Positions 29,387 to 38,249 of a DNA stretch of 64,000 nucleotides are shown one piece after another. Under the pieces are notes generated by a model that had not been told where the DNA came from, searched no databases, and was given only the letters and a program-made list of their open reading frames with translations. Within the stretch, counting starts at the first letter, position 1; every line of letters starts with the position of its first letter. Source of the stretch: an uncultured Erythrobacter sp. (GTDB taxonomy: Bacteria; Pseudomonadota; Alphaproteobacteria; Sphingomonadales; Sphingomonadaceae); contig NZ_CANLMB010000001.1 of the NCBI RefSeq assembly GCF_947492365.1, positions 1,364,001 to 1,428,000 on the forward strand. The letters run 5' to 3'. Both the position numbers and the translations under genes were made by a program.

Positions 29387-29436
29387 CTCCTTAATCGGAT
29401 ATTCTTTATCCGGATAACACATATCCGGTTAAGGAG
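29387..29436. promoter_or_regulatory. 50 bp concentric palindromic operator between the Rrf2 gene and the membrane-protein gene
   Basis: The arm CTCCTTAATCGGATAT (29387-29402) matches the complement of ATATCCGGTTAAGGAG (29421-29436) at 15 of 16 positions. Centred exactly between them is the perfect 12-base palindrome TTATCCGGATAA (29406-29417), with 3-base unmatched spacers on each side. The outer ends of both arms are the AAGGAG ribosome sites of the two divergent genes. The layout suggests binding of several Rrf2 dimers and a shared repression region. Confidence 0.8.
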
Positions 29437-29443
29437 AAGTGGC

Positions 29444-30103
29444 ATGGAACCCAAGGCCAATCAAGCTCGGCACAATCCTTCCACGCATTTGCAAGCAAAG
29501 CGCGCGCACCGCACCCTCGCGCTGTTCATTCTGGTTTTCATCGCGGTCCACTTCGCCACCCATTTCGCGGCGCTCGGCGGAGTTGCCGCCCATACCGAGG
29601 CACTCGGCCTTGCACGCCTGATCTACCAGTTCCCGCTGATCGAGATCGCGCTGGTCTTCGCGCTCGCAGCGCAAGTGGTGCTTGGCGTCACATTGCTGCG
29701 CGCGATCCGGAAGCGCGCGCGCAAAGGACTGTGGCATCGTGTGCAGTTCTGGAGCGGGGCCTATCTCGCCTTCTTCGTGGTGATGCACACCGCCGCAGCC
29801 GTCACGACGCGGCTTGTCATCGGCCTCGACACCAATTTCTACTGGGCCGCCGGAACGCTGGTGCTGGCGCCGCTCAAATACGGCTTCACCCCCTATTACG
29901 TGCTCGCGGTCACTGCGATTGTCAGCCACTTGCTCGCCGCATTGCATTTCCGCCGCGCCCGCAAATGGCACGCTCCCGCGCTCGCATTGGGGCCATTGGT
30001 CGGGATTGCATTTGTGCTGGGCTATGGCGGCGCGTTCGAGGCGGTTGAGTTGCCGCAGACCTACCGCGATTACTTTGCGATTGTTCCCGGCACGGGGAGC
30101 TGA
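29444..30103 (+). CDS. multi-pass membrane protein with membrane histidines, possible b-type cytochrome
   Basis: A 219-residue integral membrane protein. About five hydrophobic segments are visible (about 24-43, 62-84, 103-122, 148-169, 177-197). Histidines fall within or at the edge of them: H36 and H40 (VHFATHF), H115 (VVMHT), H162 and H168 (SHLLAALHF). That pattern resembles haem-ligating four- or five-helix cytochrome b proteins of the succinate dehydrogenase/ferric reductase kind, but I cannot name a family. The ATG follows AAGGAG, which is part of the operator palindrome. Control by the divergent Rrf2 regulator is expected. Confidence 0.75.
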   Translation: MEPKANQARHNPSTHLQAKRAHRTLALFILVFIAVHFATHFAALGGVAAHTEALGLARLIYQFPLIEIALVFALAAQVVLGVTLLRAIRKRARKGLWHRVQFWSGAYLAFFVVMHTAAAVTTRLVIGLDTNFYWAAGTLVLAPLKYGFTPYYVLAVTAIVSHLLAALHFRRARKWHAPALALGPLVGIAFVLGYGGAFEAVELPQTYRDYFAIVPGTGS

Positions 30104-30233
30104 GCGCAAGCGTCGCAAACCGTTTTCCTACAGACCGGCCTTGCGGCTAGATGGCGCGGCAATGTCTGCCCGCCGTACCTCGCTTCGCCCCCCGGTTCTT
30201 TCACCCGCTTGGCCAGCGCAGTTTTTTGTCTCA

Positions 30234-30254
30234 GGACCGTGTAACATGCGGTCC
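30234..30254. promoter_or_regulatory. inverted repeat upstream of the prolyl-oligopeptidase-family gene
   Basis: GGACCG (30234-30239) and CGGTCC (30249-30254) are perfect arms around a 9-base AT-richer centre. It lies about 115 bases before the TTG start at 30368, in an otherwise featureless 264-base gap. It may be an operator or a leader hairpin. Only the symmetry supports it. Confidence 0.3.
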
Positions 30255-30367
30255 ATGTCTCACCATATCGTGGGCCTATGCAGCAACGTTGTTGGTCGGT
30301 TTCACCCTTCACAAGCGGCTGCAACAGGGCCAATGTCCTGCCTTGCAATCCCCACAGGAGAGGACAT

Positions 30368-32515
30368 TTGAAACTTGCATCAACCCTCGCAATCACCGCC
30401 GTTCTGGCAGCAGCCATGACGATAGGCGCGACAACCCCCGCGACTGCCGAGGCGCACAACGAGACTGCGCCTATCCCCGGCCCTGAAGAAGATCCCTATA
30501 TCTGGCTCGAAGAAGCCCGCAGCGACGAAGCGCTCGCATGGGTCGAGGCAGAGAATGCGCGCACCCTCGGCGTGCTTGAGGCTGATCCGCGCTTTGAAAC
30601 GCTCAAAGGTGAAGCGCTCGCCATCCTCGACAGCGAAGATCGCATTCCCTTTGTCAGCTTCCGCCCCGATGGCCTCTACAACTTCTGGCAGGACAGGGAG
30701 AATCCCAAGGGCCTCGTCCGCCGCACCACGCTGGAAAGCTACCAGACCGACGATCCCGAATGGGAGACCATTCTCGACATCGACGCGCTGGCTGCGGCTG
30801 AGGGCAAGGAATGGGTCTATAAAGGCTCATCCTGCCTCCCGCCCGCGCTCAGTCGCTGCATGATCGCGCTGTCCGATGGCGGCGAAGATGCAACGATCCT
30901 GCGCGAGTTCGACACCTCGACCAAGAACTTCGTCGAAGGCGGCTTTGCGATCGAGCACAAGAGTCAGGGCGGCGTCAGCTGGATCGACGAGAACACTTTG
31001 CTGGTCGGGCGTGACTTTGGCGAAGGGACGCTGACCGACAGCGAGTACCCTTTCACCACCCGAGTCTGGGTGCGCGGTACTGACCTCGCTAATGCTCCCG
31101 AAGTGTTCCGCGGCGAATCCTCCGACGTCTCTGCGGGTGCCTATCTGCTGCGCGACAGCGATGATGTGGTGCACGCGATGATTGGCTATCGCGGCATCAG
31201 CTTCCACGAGCGCGAATACTTCGTTTCGGTCAATGATGACTGGATCAAGCTCGACCTGCCAGCAAAGGCGAACCCTTATGGCATCGTCGATGGGCACCTG
31301 CTGTTCAGCACCGATGTCGATTGGGAAGTGGACGGACAGACCTTCCCCGCAGACAGCCTGATCGCGGTCGATCTGGAAGAGTGGAAAGCAGATCCCAACG
31401 GCGCGGCCAAAACGCTCGTCTGGGCCCCGCAAGAGCGCCAGACAAAGCGCGGCGGGGCGATCACCGCCAATGCGCTCTATGTCGGTCTGCTCGACAATGT
31501 CGTTGGCAAGGTGCTGGAGTTCAATTTCGAAGACGGCGCATGGGTGAGCAAGCAGGTCGCGCTGCCCGACAATGCAACCGTCGGGATCGCGGCAAGCTCT
31601 GACGAGACCGACCAGATCATGTTCACCGTCACCGGCTTCCTGGAGCCGACAACGCTTTACTACAGCGATGGCAGCAGCGATCCGGTGGTGCTCAAGACCT
31701 CGCCCGAACGCTTCGACGCGGCTGGCATGGAAGTCGAACAGCACGAAGCGACCAGCGCGGACGGGACCAAAATCCCCTACTTCATCGTCAAGCCTGCGGG
31801 CATGGAGATGAGCGGCGACACAGCGGTTCTGATGACCGGCTATGGGGGCTTCCAGGTGCCGCGCCTGCCCGGCTATCTCGGTTCGACCGGCAAGATGTGG
31901 CTGGAGCGCGGCGGGGCCTATGTGCTCGCCAATCTGCGCGGCGGCGGCGAGTTCGGCCCCGGCTGGCACCAGACCGCCATCCGCGAGAACAAGCAGCGCA
32001 CTTGGGACGACTTCATCGCCGTGGGTGAGGATCTGGTCGCGCGCGGCTACACCTCGCCCGAACATCTCGGCATTCAGGGCGGCTCGCAAGGCGGACTGCT
32101 GGTCGGCACTGCGATCACCCAGCGGCCCGACCTGTTCGGCGCGGCGATTGTGCAGATCCCGCTGTTCGACATGCTGCGTTACCATGTGATCGGCAGAGGC
32201 GCTTCGTGGATTGGCGAATATGGCGATCCGCGCATTCCCGAACAGCGCGCATGGATCGACGGATACTCGCCCTATCAGATGATCGAGGAAGGCGTGGACT
32301 ACCCCACCCCGTTCCTGTGGGCCTCAACCGCTGATGACCGCACCCACCCGGCTCACGCGCGTAAAGGCGCCGCACGCTTTGCCGAGCAGGGCCACGATTA
32401 CTACTATTTCGAAGACACGGTCGGCGGACATTCCGGCGGCGTCGATAACGAACAACGCGCGAAGATTCAGGCGCTGCAATATATCTATCTGATGCAGCAA
32501 TTGATGGACGAATAG
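30368..32515 (+). CDS. exported prolyl oligopeptidase-family serine peptidase
   Basis: A 715-residue S9-family peptidase. The signal peptide is at residues 1-26 (KLASTLAITAVLAAAMTIG). After the family's N-terminal EDPYIWLEEARSDEAL segment comes a beta-propeller region, then an alpha/beta-hydrolase domain with the triad S573 (GGSQGG), D657 (ADDRTHPAH) and H688 (GGHSGG). It probably cleaves proline-containing peptides in the periplasm. It starts at TTG 30368 after GGAGAGGACAT; the longer frame has no leader-like N-terminus. A terminator follows at 32551. Confidence 0.93.
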   Translation: MKLASTLAITAVLAAAMTIGATTPATAEAHNETAPIPGPEEDPYIWLEEARSDEALAWVEAENARTLGVLEADPRFETLKGEALAILDSEDRIPFVSFRPDGLYNFWQDRENPKGLVRRTTLESYQTDDPEWETILDIDALAAAEGKEWVYKGSSCLPPALSRCMIALSDGGEDATILREFDTSTKNFVEGGFAIEHKSQGGVSWIDENTLLVGRDFGEGTLTDSEYPFTTRVWVRGTDLANAPEVFRGESSDVSAGAYLLRDSDDVVHAMIGYRGISFHEREYFVSVNDDWIKLDLPAKANPYGIVDGHLLFSTDVDWEVDGQTFPADSLIAVDLEEWKADPNGAAKTLVWAPQERQTKRGGAITANALYVGLLDNVVGKVLEFNFEDGAWVSKQVALPDNATVGIAASSDETDQIMFTVTGFLEPTTLYYSDGSSDPVVLKTSPERFDAAGMEVEQHEATSADGTKIPYFIVKPAGMEMSGDTAVLMTGYGGFQVPRLPGYLGSTGKMWLERGGAYVLANLRGGGEFGPGWHQTAIRENKQRTWDDFIAVGEDLVARGYTSPEHLGIQGGSQGGLLVGTAITQRPDLFGAAIVQIPLFDMLRYHVIGRGASWIGEYGDPRIPEQRAWIDGYSPYQMIEEGVDYPTPFLWASTADDRTHPAHARKGAARFAEQGHDYYYFEDTVGGHSGGVDNEQRAKIQALQYIYLMQQLMDE

Positions 32516-32550
32516 GCCTTCAAAACCGCCGCGAATCGCGCGCAGGAATG

Positions 32551-32585
32551 GGGCGGTTTCCGTATTGGAGACCGCCCTTTCTTTT
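32551..32585 (+). terminator. intrinsic terminator after the S9 peptidase gene
   Basis: GGGCGGT (32551-32557) pairs with ACCGCCC (32571-32577), extended by TTC/GAG at the loop, and is followed by TTTCTTTT. It begins 36 bases after the stop at 32515. Confidence 0.82.
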
Positions 32586-32749
32586 GCACTGCAACATCGC
32601 GCTGTAAAATCGTCCGACAGTTTTGCCTCGGCTCACCGCAGTTGCGGCACGGGGAACGTCGTCAAGTGCGGATTAACCAATGATCGCAGGCCGGGATTAA
32701 GGCTGCGCGCCAAGGACGTTGATCAACAGGGATCCAAAGGAGACGAAAA

Positions 32750-32992
32750 ATGGCATACCCCCGCAACATTTCGATCGCCGATGCGATCAAACGCTACAGC
32801 CTTCCCAAGAGCCACAAGGTGCATTGGTCGCCTGCTCGCAAAGCCGATGTTGTGCGTGCGGTTCACGACCGCGCGATCAGCTTTCACGAGGCGCGCGAAC
32901 GTTACCTGCTGAGCCGCAGCGAGTTCGAGCAATGGGAAAGCGAATACCATTCGCAAGCTGGTACCCGAACAGCTGAACTGGAGAGTGTCTGA
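32750..32992 (+). CDS. sciP: DUF1153 helix-turn-helix protein, SciP-like CtrA antagonist
   Basis: An 80-residue DUF1153 protein. The core VHWSPARKADVVRAVHDRAISFHEARERYLLSRSEFEQW (read as HWSPARKADVVRAV, ISFHEARERYLLS, EFEQWE) matches SciP, the small alphaproteobacterial protein that binds CtrA and blocks its promoters in the cell cycle. Length fits. The ATG follows AAAGGAGACGAAAA, a strong ribosome site. It stands alone, with a 234-base region upstream holding the previous gene's terminator and its own promoter. Confidence 0.9.
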   Translation: MAYPRNISIADAIKRYSLPKSHKVHWSPARKADVVRAVHDRAISFHEARERYLLSRSEFEQWESEYHSQAGTRTAELESV

Positions 32993-33052
32993 CGCTCCGC
33001 CGAGCGCCGCTGCCGGACGGTCCCATCGCCCTTTGCCTCCCGGTTGATCGGA

Positions 33053-33703
33053 TCACCGTTCGGCAGCGACCTCAATCAGGACTTCGTTGCGCCGCATAGG
33101 ACCGGGCACCATAGGTGCATCGTAAAAGGCGTATTCGAAGCTGCCGACCGGTATCAGGCCCTGAGCATCGACCCATTGTGATAAGCGCTCTTCCATGATC
33201 GCAAGATCGCTGCTGCGGGCCACTCCGCTGAAACGGACGGCAGCCACGCGCCGCGAAGGCACTTCGACCAACGCAATGTCGGCAGGCGGCTGAGGGAGAG
33301 TTTCCATCGTAAAGCGCGCGGGCATTACAAATCTGGTGCGCCACTTGCCCATTCCGGTTTCTTCCTGAAGCACCGGAGATGTCATCTCGATCCGCTCGTC
33401 CTGATCAACCCGTTCCTGAATGACAGGCGATGTCATTGCGATGGCTTCACCACCTGCGGGACGGTCCTGGGCAAAGATATAGGCGGCAAGTCGGCGGAAA
33501 CTCGCACCGCTCGCCCGGCGTCGATCGCCTTCATGGGTGACTTCGGCAACAATCATCGGGGCGTATTCGCGCAATTCAAAGCGCTTGTCGGACGTGACCA
33601 CCTCGTATGACGGTTCTTCGGTGTCACGGTATTGGGCATGCAATGCCGCACCGCCAATCGCGGCGAGGCTAACGCCCACTGCAACCCATTTCAAAATGCC
33701 CAT
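33053..33703 (-). CDS. SOUL haem-binding family protein, membrane-anchored or exported
   Basis: A 216-residue SOUL-domain protein. An N-terminal hydrophobic segment (GILKWVAVGVSLAAIGGAALHAQY) acts as a signal or anchor. The SOUL fold follows: YEVVTSDKRFELREYAPMIVAEV, GASFRRLAAYIF, IAMTSPV and a second MTSPV repeat, MPARFTMETLP, and a final NEVLIEV strand. The family binds haem or porphyrins in some members; in bacteria its role is unclear. The ATG follows GGAGAG. It is the last of four reverse-strand genes running from glmU. Confidence 0.9.
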   Translation of the reverse strand: MGILKWVAVGVSLAAIGGAALHAQYRDTEEPSYEVVTSDKRFELREYAPMIVAEVTHEGDRRRASGASFRRLAAYIFAQDRPAGGEAIAMTSPVIQERVDQDERIEMTSPVLQEETGMGKWRTRFVMPARFTMETLPQPPADIALVEVPSRRVAAVRFSGVARSSDLAIMEERLSQWVDAQGLIPVGSFEYAFYDAPMVPGPMRRNEVLIEVAAER

Positions 33704-33776
33704 GTACAGCTCTCCGGAGGATAAGTTTCAATGTCCAACAAGTTACGCAGAGCGCTGCCGGACGGATGAGCGAATT

Positions 33777-34049
33777 TCACCGGCGCGTTGGCGCGTGGAA
33801 ATCAGACGGCTTGTTGGCAATCCAGGCGAGAAAATTGGCAACTGCATCGCGCGCGCTCACAGCCTCTCGATCTAAGCCGATCCGAGCCAGCTCGGCATTG
33901 GTGAAATTGGCGTGGATCGTCTGGTGGCAAATCGGGTGTACGGGCACGGTCTCACGTCCCTTCTTCGATTTCGGCACAGGATGATGCCACTCGATCCGCG
34001 CGCCCAGCGGGCGACCGCACAACCAGCAATCTTGTTCCACCTGATCCAT
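33777..34049 (-). CDS. small HNH nuclease-like protein
   Basis: A 90-residue protein with an HNH fold signature: a CWLCGRPLG zinc knuckle, then EWHHPVPKSKKGRETVPVHPICHQTIHANFTN (seen as EWHHPVPKSK, VHPICHQTIH, NFTN). The HH pair and later histidine could bind a catalytic metal. Stand-alone HNH proteins of this size are common in sphingomonads; it may be a housekeeping nuclease rather than part of a mobile element. I choose the ATG at 34049; a TTG at 34070 gives seven more residues. Confidence 0.82.
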   Translation of the reverse strand: MDQVEQDCWLCGRPLGARIEWHHPVPKSKKGRETVPVHPICHQTIHANFTNAELARIGLDREAVSARDAVANFLAWIANKPSDFHAPTRR

Positions 34050-34118
34050 CTCTTGCGCTCTACCACTCAAACAGCGCCCAGCGCGAGGGCAGGTTGCAAA
34101 AGCAATTGAGCCTGGCCC

Positions 34119-34970
34119 TTACCGCAAGAGCTCGATGCAATCCTCTAGCTGCAGGGCGAGGCTGACATTGCTTCCCGACCCGTCAATTGCGGATTCGGTG
34201 TCTTCTAGTAGGCTTTCTATCCGTTCGAGCACGCCGGCAAATTCTTCAAGCTGTTCGCTGGTCACGTCGCTCGCCCTATTGGCGTGAGAGGCTGAATCCT
34301 TCACGCTTGCATGGACCGAGCGAAGCCGTTCAAGATTGGACTTGCTGGTCGCATTTCCGCGCGAAGTGATCCCTCTCAAGTCGGCGCATTGCTGCGACAT
34401 CTTGCTCGCATCCTCGACCAATGTGCCGAGCCGGTCTGCGATGGTTTCGGCCGTTTCAGAGCTGATCGCGGCCAGTTCGCGCACTTCGTTGGCGACCACC
34501 TGAAACCCGTCGCCATGCTCGCCCGCTCGCGCAGCCTCGATCATTGCGTTGATCGAAAGGACATTGGTGCGGTCGGCCACATCGATGATCGTGTCTGAAA
34601 AGCTGCGCACTTCGTGGAAACGGTTTTCGAAGGCGGAAATCTGTTCGTCCAGCGCTGCGATGCCGTCCATGGACTGATCCATCAAAGCGACGATCGAGAG
34701 AACCTCTTTGATGATTTCCTCGGCGGCCTTGGCGGTGACTTTCAGATTGTCCTGTGCGCTGTGCGATTGCTGTTTGAGCTTGGTGATTTCAGCGCCGACA
34801 TGATGCGAGCGCTCGATCAACTCTTCGATGAAACCCTTGCGTTCGAGCGAGGCGTGATTGACCCGCTCCGCATTGGCACGGATCAGGCCGACGAGCTTGG
34901 CGGCCTCCTCTGCTGGAGCGATATTCGATTGCAATGCTTGGCCCATCGCTGACGGAGCTACGGCACTCAC
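34119..34970 (-). CDS. soluble methyl-accepting chemotaxis-type signalling protein
   Basis: A 283-residue protein made almost wholly of coiled coil, with the MCP hairpin tip: [37 protein letters not shown] (read as [29 protein letters not shown]). There is no transmembrane segment and no obvious sensor domain; the N-terminal 90 residues are also helical. It may signal to a CheA-like kinase, but no che genes lie here. A start at GTG 34970 or ATG 34946 is possible; neither has a strong ribosome site. It lies 55 bases after glmU in the same direction. Confidence 0.87.
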   Translation of the reverse strand: MSAVAPSAMGQALQSNIAPAEEAAKLVGLIRANAERVNHASLERKGFIEELIERSHHVGAEITKLKQQSHSAQDNLKVTAKAAEEIIKEVLSIVALMDQSMDGIAALDEQISAFENRFHEVRSFSDTIIDVADRTNVLSINAMIEAARAGEHGDGFQVVANEVRELAAISSETAETIADRLGTLVEDASKMSQQCADLRGITSRGNATSKSNLERLRSVHASVKDSASHANRASDVTSEQLEEFAGVLERIESLLEDTESAIDGSGSNVSLALQLEDCIELLR

Positions 34971-35025
34971 GGTGAAAGCCCGCTAAATGCTCACCTTGCG
35001 GGAAACCCTATGTGGGAGGGCGCAA

Positions 35026-36381
35026 TCAACCTTTGGACTTCGCCGCAGCTTTCTTCTTTTTCATCGCGTCATGAAAGCGGTCGGCCCAGCCCTGTTTGAC
35101 CAGTTGCTCGCCGCGCACCATGCGCAGATCGCCTGCGCCGACATCGCGGCTGACGGTCGAGCCTGCCGCAACGATGGCGTCTGCGCCGATAGTGACGGGC
35201 GCGACCAAAGCCGAGTTCGAACCGATGAAGGCGCGGTCGCCGATCACGGTCTGGTGCTTGAAATAGCCATCGTAATTGCAGGTGATCGTGCCCGCGCCGA
35301 TATTGGCATTCTCGCCCACGGTCGCATCGCCGATATAGGAAAGATGGCTCGCCTTCGCGCCTTTGCCGAGGGTCGCTTTCTTCATCTCGACGAAATTGCC
35401 GACGAAGCTGTTCTCTTCCAGAACCGCGCCGGGCCGCAGGCGAGCGAAGGGACCGACTTGAACCCCGCTGGCGAGTTGCGCGCCTTCGAGATGCGAATAG
35501 GCTTTGATGTGAACGCCGTCCGCTACACTTACGCCGGGGCCGAAGACTACATGAGGCTCGACCGTAACATCGCGGCCTAACACCGTGTCATGGCTGAAGA
35601 AAACGCTGTCTGGAGCCTTGAGCGTAGCCCCATCGTCCATCGCAGCCTCTCGCCGCGCGGCCTGCCAGCGCCCCTCGGCTGCGGCGAGTTCGGAGCGCGA
35701 ATTGATACCGGCGACTTCGTCTGCATTCGTCTCGACCACAACCACCTTGTCGCCGCGCGCAATCGCTCCGGTGGCGACATCGGGGAGGTAATATTCGCCC
35801 TGCGCATTGTCGTTACCAACCGCATCGAGCAGCGGCCACATATCGTCCGAATGCGCGACGATCAGACCTGAATTGCACAGCCGAGTCTTCTTCTCGCGCT
35901 CGGTCGCATCCTTGAACTCGACCATCTTGGAGACCGTGCCATCATCGCTCGCGATGATCCGGCCATAGGCGAGCGCGTCTGCGGGCCGGAAGCCGAGCAC
36001 CGCGACCTTGGCTCCGCCCGAAAGCGCTTCAGTGAGCTTGCGCACCGTCTCGGCGCGCACCATCGGCACATCGCCGAATGCGACGAGGATATTGCCGCTG
36101 AACCCGCTCAAAGCTTCGCGCGCTTGCAAGGCTGCATGCGCGGTGCCGTGCTGCGGGTCTTGCAGCGCGGTCACGACATCGCGGCCTTCCAGCGCCGCAT
36201 CGATCTGCTCGCGCCGGTCGCCGACGACCACCACCATGCGCTGCGGCCCCAGGGCCTCGAACTCGTCGAGCAGGTGCATCAGCATCGGCTTGCCCGCAAT
36301 CGGGTGCAGCACCTTGTGCAGGTTGCTCTTCATGCGGGTGCCCTTGCCCGCGGCAAGGATGATGGCGGCAAAATCAGTCAT
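35026..36381 (-). CDS. glmU: bifunctional UDP-GlcNAc pyrophosphorylase / GlcN-1-P acetyltransferase
   Basis: A 451-residue enzyme making UDP-N-acetylglucosamine for peptidoglycan and LPS. The N-terminal uridylyltransferase has LAAGKGTRMKS (9-19). The C-terminal left-handed beta-helix acetyltransferase has hexapeptide repeats and the GDATVGENANIGAGTITCNYDG region (read as ENANIGAGTI, NYDG). The extreme C-terminus is lysine-rich. The ATG follows AAGGACCTGT. It is divergent from gph. Confidence 0.97.
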   Translation of the reverse strand: MTDFAAIILAAGKGTRMKSNLHKVLHPIAGKPMLMHLLDEFEALGPQRMVVVVGDRREQIDAALEGRDVVTALQDPQHGTAHAALQAREALSGFSGNILVAFGDVPMVRAETVRKLTEALSGGAKVAVLGFRPADALAYGRIIASDDGTVSKMVEFKDATEREKKTRLCNSGLIVAHSDDMWPLLDAVGNDNAQGEYYLPDVATGAIARGDKVVVVETNADEVAGINSRSELAAAEGRWQAARREAAMDDGATLKAPDSVFFSHDTVLGRDVTVEPHVVFGPGVSVADGVHIKAYSHLEGAQLASGVQVGPFARLRPGAVLEENSFVGNFVEMKKATLGKGAKASHLSYIGDATVGENANIGAGTITCNYDGYFKHQTVIGDRAFIGSNSALVAPVTIGADAIVAAGSTVSRDVGAGDLRMVRGEQLVKQGWADRFHDAMKKKKAAAKSKG

Positions 36382-36458
36382 ACAGGTCCTTCATAAGACC
36401 AGCCGCCTCTGCCAGCAAATGCTTGCGGTTTGAAGTCGGTTACTTCACGCGGGCCTGC

Positions 36459-37142
36459 ATGAGTGATTTTCCTTTTGCAGCCGTGGGCTTCGACCTCGAC
36501 GGCACGTTGCTCGACACATTCCGCGATCTGGGCACAGCGGTGAACCATGCGTTGGAGCTTGGCGGGTTTGACCCGGTGCCGGTGGATTCCTCGAAAGACC
36601 TGATCGGCGGCGGGGCGAAGATCATGCTCGCACAGGCGGTCGAAGCGCAGGGCGGCATGCCCGAGGAGGATTTTCGCGCGCTCTACAAGGCGATGCTCAA
36701 ATACTATTCCGAGCACAATGCAGTCTATTCCGCGCCCTACCCCCATGCGCGCGAGGTCGTGGCAGAGCTGACCGCGCAAGGGGTGAAACTCGCGGTGGTG
36801 ACCAATAAGTTCGAGGAGTTTGCCCGCTCGATCCTCACCCAGCTCGACTTTATCGAGCCATTCGCGACGGTCATTGGCGGGGATTCCATGGGCAAAGGGC
36901 CCGATGGCAGGTTCCTGTCCAAGCCGCACCCCGAACCCGTCATCGAAGCGCAAAAGCGCTGCGGAGGAGGAAGCTTCGCTTTTGTCGGCGACAGCACTTA
37001 CGACGTCAACGCGGCGCGCGGCGCAGGCGTTCCGGTGATCGGCGCGGCCTATGGCTATTGCGACAAGTCGCCGCATGAATTGGGCGCGGATGCGGTGATC
37101 GATTCGCTCGACCGCCTGATTCCTGCCTTGAAGGCCCTGTAA
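36459..37142 (+). CDS. gph: phosphoglycolate phosphatase-type HAD hydrolase
   Basis: A 227-residue HAD-family phosphatase. It shows the nucleophile and acid D12 and D14 in GFDLDGTLLDT, motif II VVTNKF, motif III lysine in FLSKPHPEP, and the metal site VGDSTYDVNAARGAG. The family hydrolyses 2-phosphoglycolate made during DNA repair or oxygenation. The start MSDFPF at 36459 is preferred over a longer frame from 36423. It is divergent from glmU with a 77-base gap. Confidence 0.9.
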   Translation: MSDFPFAAVGFDLDGTLLDTFRDLGTAVNHALELGGFDPVPVDSSKDLIGGGAKIMLAQAVEAQGGMPEEDFRALYKAMLKYYSEHNAVYSAPYPHAREVVAELTAQGVKLAVVTNKFEEFARSILTQLDFIEPFATVIGGDSMGKGPDGRFLSKPHPEPVIEAQKRCGGGSFAFVGDSTYDVNAARGAGVPVIGAAYGYCDKSPHELGADAVIDSLDRLIPALKAL

Positions 37143-37184
37143 AGCGCTTCCTGACCCTACGGCATTGCGCGCCTCCAATCCGCC

Positions 37185-37199
37185 TGTTGCAACGCAACA
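37185..37199. promoter_or_regulatory. operator-like palindrome upstream of the SDR gene
   Basis: TGTTGC-AAC-GCAACA is a perfect inverted repeat with 6-base arms, 79 bases before the ATG at 37278 and 43 bases after gph. It may be a repressor site for the acyl-CoA-type dehydrogenase gene. No adjacent regulator is present. Confidence 0.35.
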
Positions 37200-37277
37200 C
37201 GGAAAGTGCCACCCATCGCGCCGGACAAGTTTACGCGAGCGTCAAACAGACGCCGCAATCTGACAGGAGAAGAACCC

Positions 37278-38207
37278 ATGAGCATCGACTTCAAAGACAA
37301 GGTCGCCATCGTTACCGGCGCAGGCGGCGGTCTGGGCCGTGAATATGCGCTTGAACTGGCTCGCCGCGGCGCGAAGGTTGTCGTCAACGATCTGGGCGGC
37401 TCGCGCGATGGCACCGGCCATTCGGACATGGCGCTGAAAGTCGTTGAAGAAATCGAAGCCATGGGCGGTGAAGCCGTCTCCAACGGCGGCTCTGTCACCG
37501 AATATGAGCAGATGGAAAAGATGGTTGCCGACGCCAAGCAGAAATGGGGCGGCGTCCACATCCTCATCAACAATGCCGGCGTTTTGCGCGACAAGACGTT
37601 CCACAAGATGACCCCAGACGACTTTGAGTTCGTCGTAAAGGTTCACCTCACCGGTTCGGCCTTTGTCACAAAGGCATGCTGGGAAACATTCCGCGAGCAG
37701 GCCTATGGCCGCGTTCTCATGACCGCCAGCTCGACCGGCCTGTTCGGCAATTTCGGCCAGGCCAATTACGGCGCGGCTAAGCTCGGCCTTGCTGGCCTCA
37801 CAAAGACGCTCCAACTCGAAGGCGCGAAATACAACATCCGCTGCAACTCGCTTTCGCCGGTTGCCGGTACGCGCATGACCGAAGACCTCTTCCCCGAAGA
37901 AGCCTACAAGCTGTTTGATCCGGTGAATGTGGTTCCGGCCGCGCTCTACCTCGTTAGCGAAGATGCGCCGACCAATGCTATCGTCGGCGCGGGCGCAGGC
38001 GGTTATCACTCGGCATGGACGGTGATGAATGACGCCGTGTGGCTGCCCGACGGCCAGCGTACGGTTGAAGGCTTTGCCGACAATTGGGACAAGATCAACG
38101 AATTCTCCAACCTCAAAGCCCCGCAAAGCGGCTCAGAGCAGTCGGGCGCGATCCTGACCGCGATGCAGAAGGTGACCGGCACCGGTCCTTCGAGCGCGCG
38201 CGGATAA
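37278..38207 (+). CDS. SDR-family dehydrogenase, (3R)-hydroxyacyl-CoA dehydrogenase-like
   Basis: A 309-residue short-chain dehydrogenase. It shows the cofactor motif TGAGGGLG (13-20), NNAG in [11 protein letters not shown], the catalytic serine in MTASSTG, and YxxxK as Y164/K168. The extended N-terminus ([20 protein letters not shown]) and the [11 protein letters not shown] insert match the dehydrogenase domain of peroxisomal multifunctional enzyme 2 (HSD17B4), which oxidises 3-hydroxyacyl-CoA. Here there is no hydratase or SCP2 domain. The ATG follows AGGAGAAGAACCC. Confidence 0.9.
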   Translation: MSIDFKDKVAIVTGAGGGLGREYALELARRGAKVVVNDLGGSRDGTGHSDMALKVVEEIEAMGGEAVSNGGSVTEYEQMEKMVADAKQKWGGVHILINNAGVLRDKTFHKMTPDDFEFVVKVHLTGSAFVTKACWETFREQAYGRVLMTASSTGLFGNFGQANYGAAKLGLAGLTKTLQLEGAKYNIRCNSLSPVAGTRMTEDLFPEEAYKLFDPVNVVPAALYLVSEDAPTNAIVGAGAGGYHSAWTVMNDAVWLPDGQRTVEGFADNWDKINEFSNLKAPQSGSEQSGAILTAMQKVTGTGPSSARG

Positions 38208-38249
38208 GCTAAGCTGCGCAAAAGCCTCAAAAGCAGGCTTGCAATTTTA

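Noticed and set aside
32674..32700. CtrA-binding site (TTAA-N7-TTAA) upstream of sciP
   Set aside because: GATTAACC and GGATTAAGG occur but with the wrong spacing, so no proper CtrA box is present.
33777..34070. HNH protein as part of a restriction or homing system
   Set aside because: There is no methyltransferase, intron or intein nearby, and it lies among housekeeping genes.
37143..37277. Riboswitch before the SDR gene
   Set aside because: Only one short palindrome is present, with no multi-helix layout or terminator-like switch.
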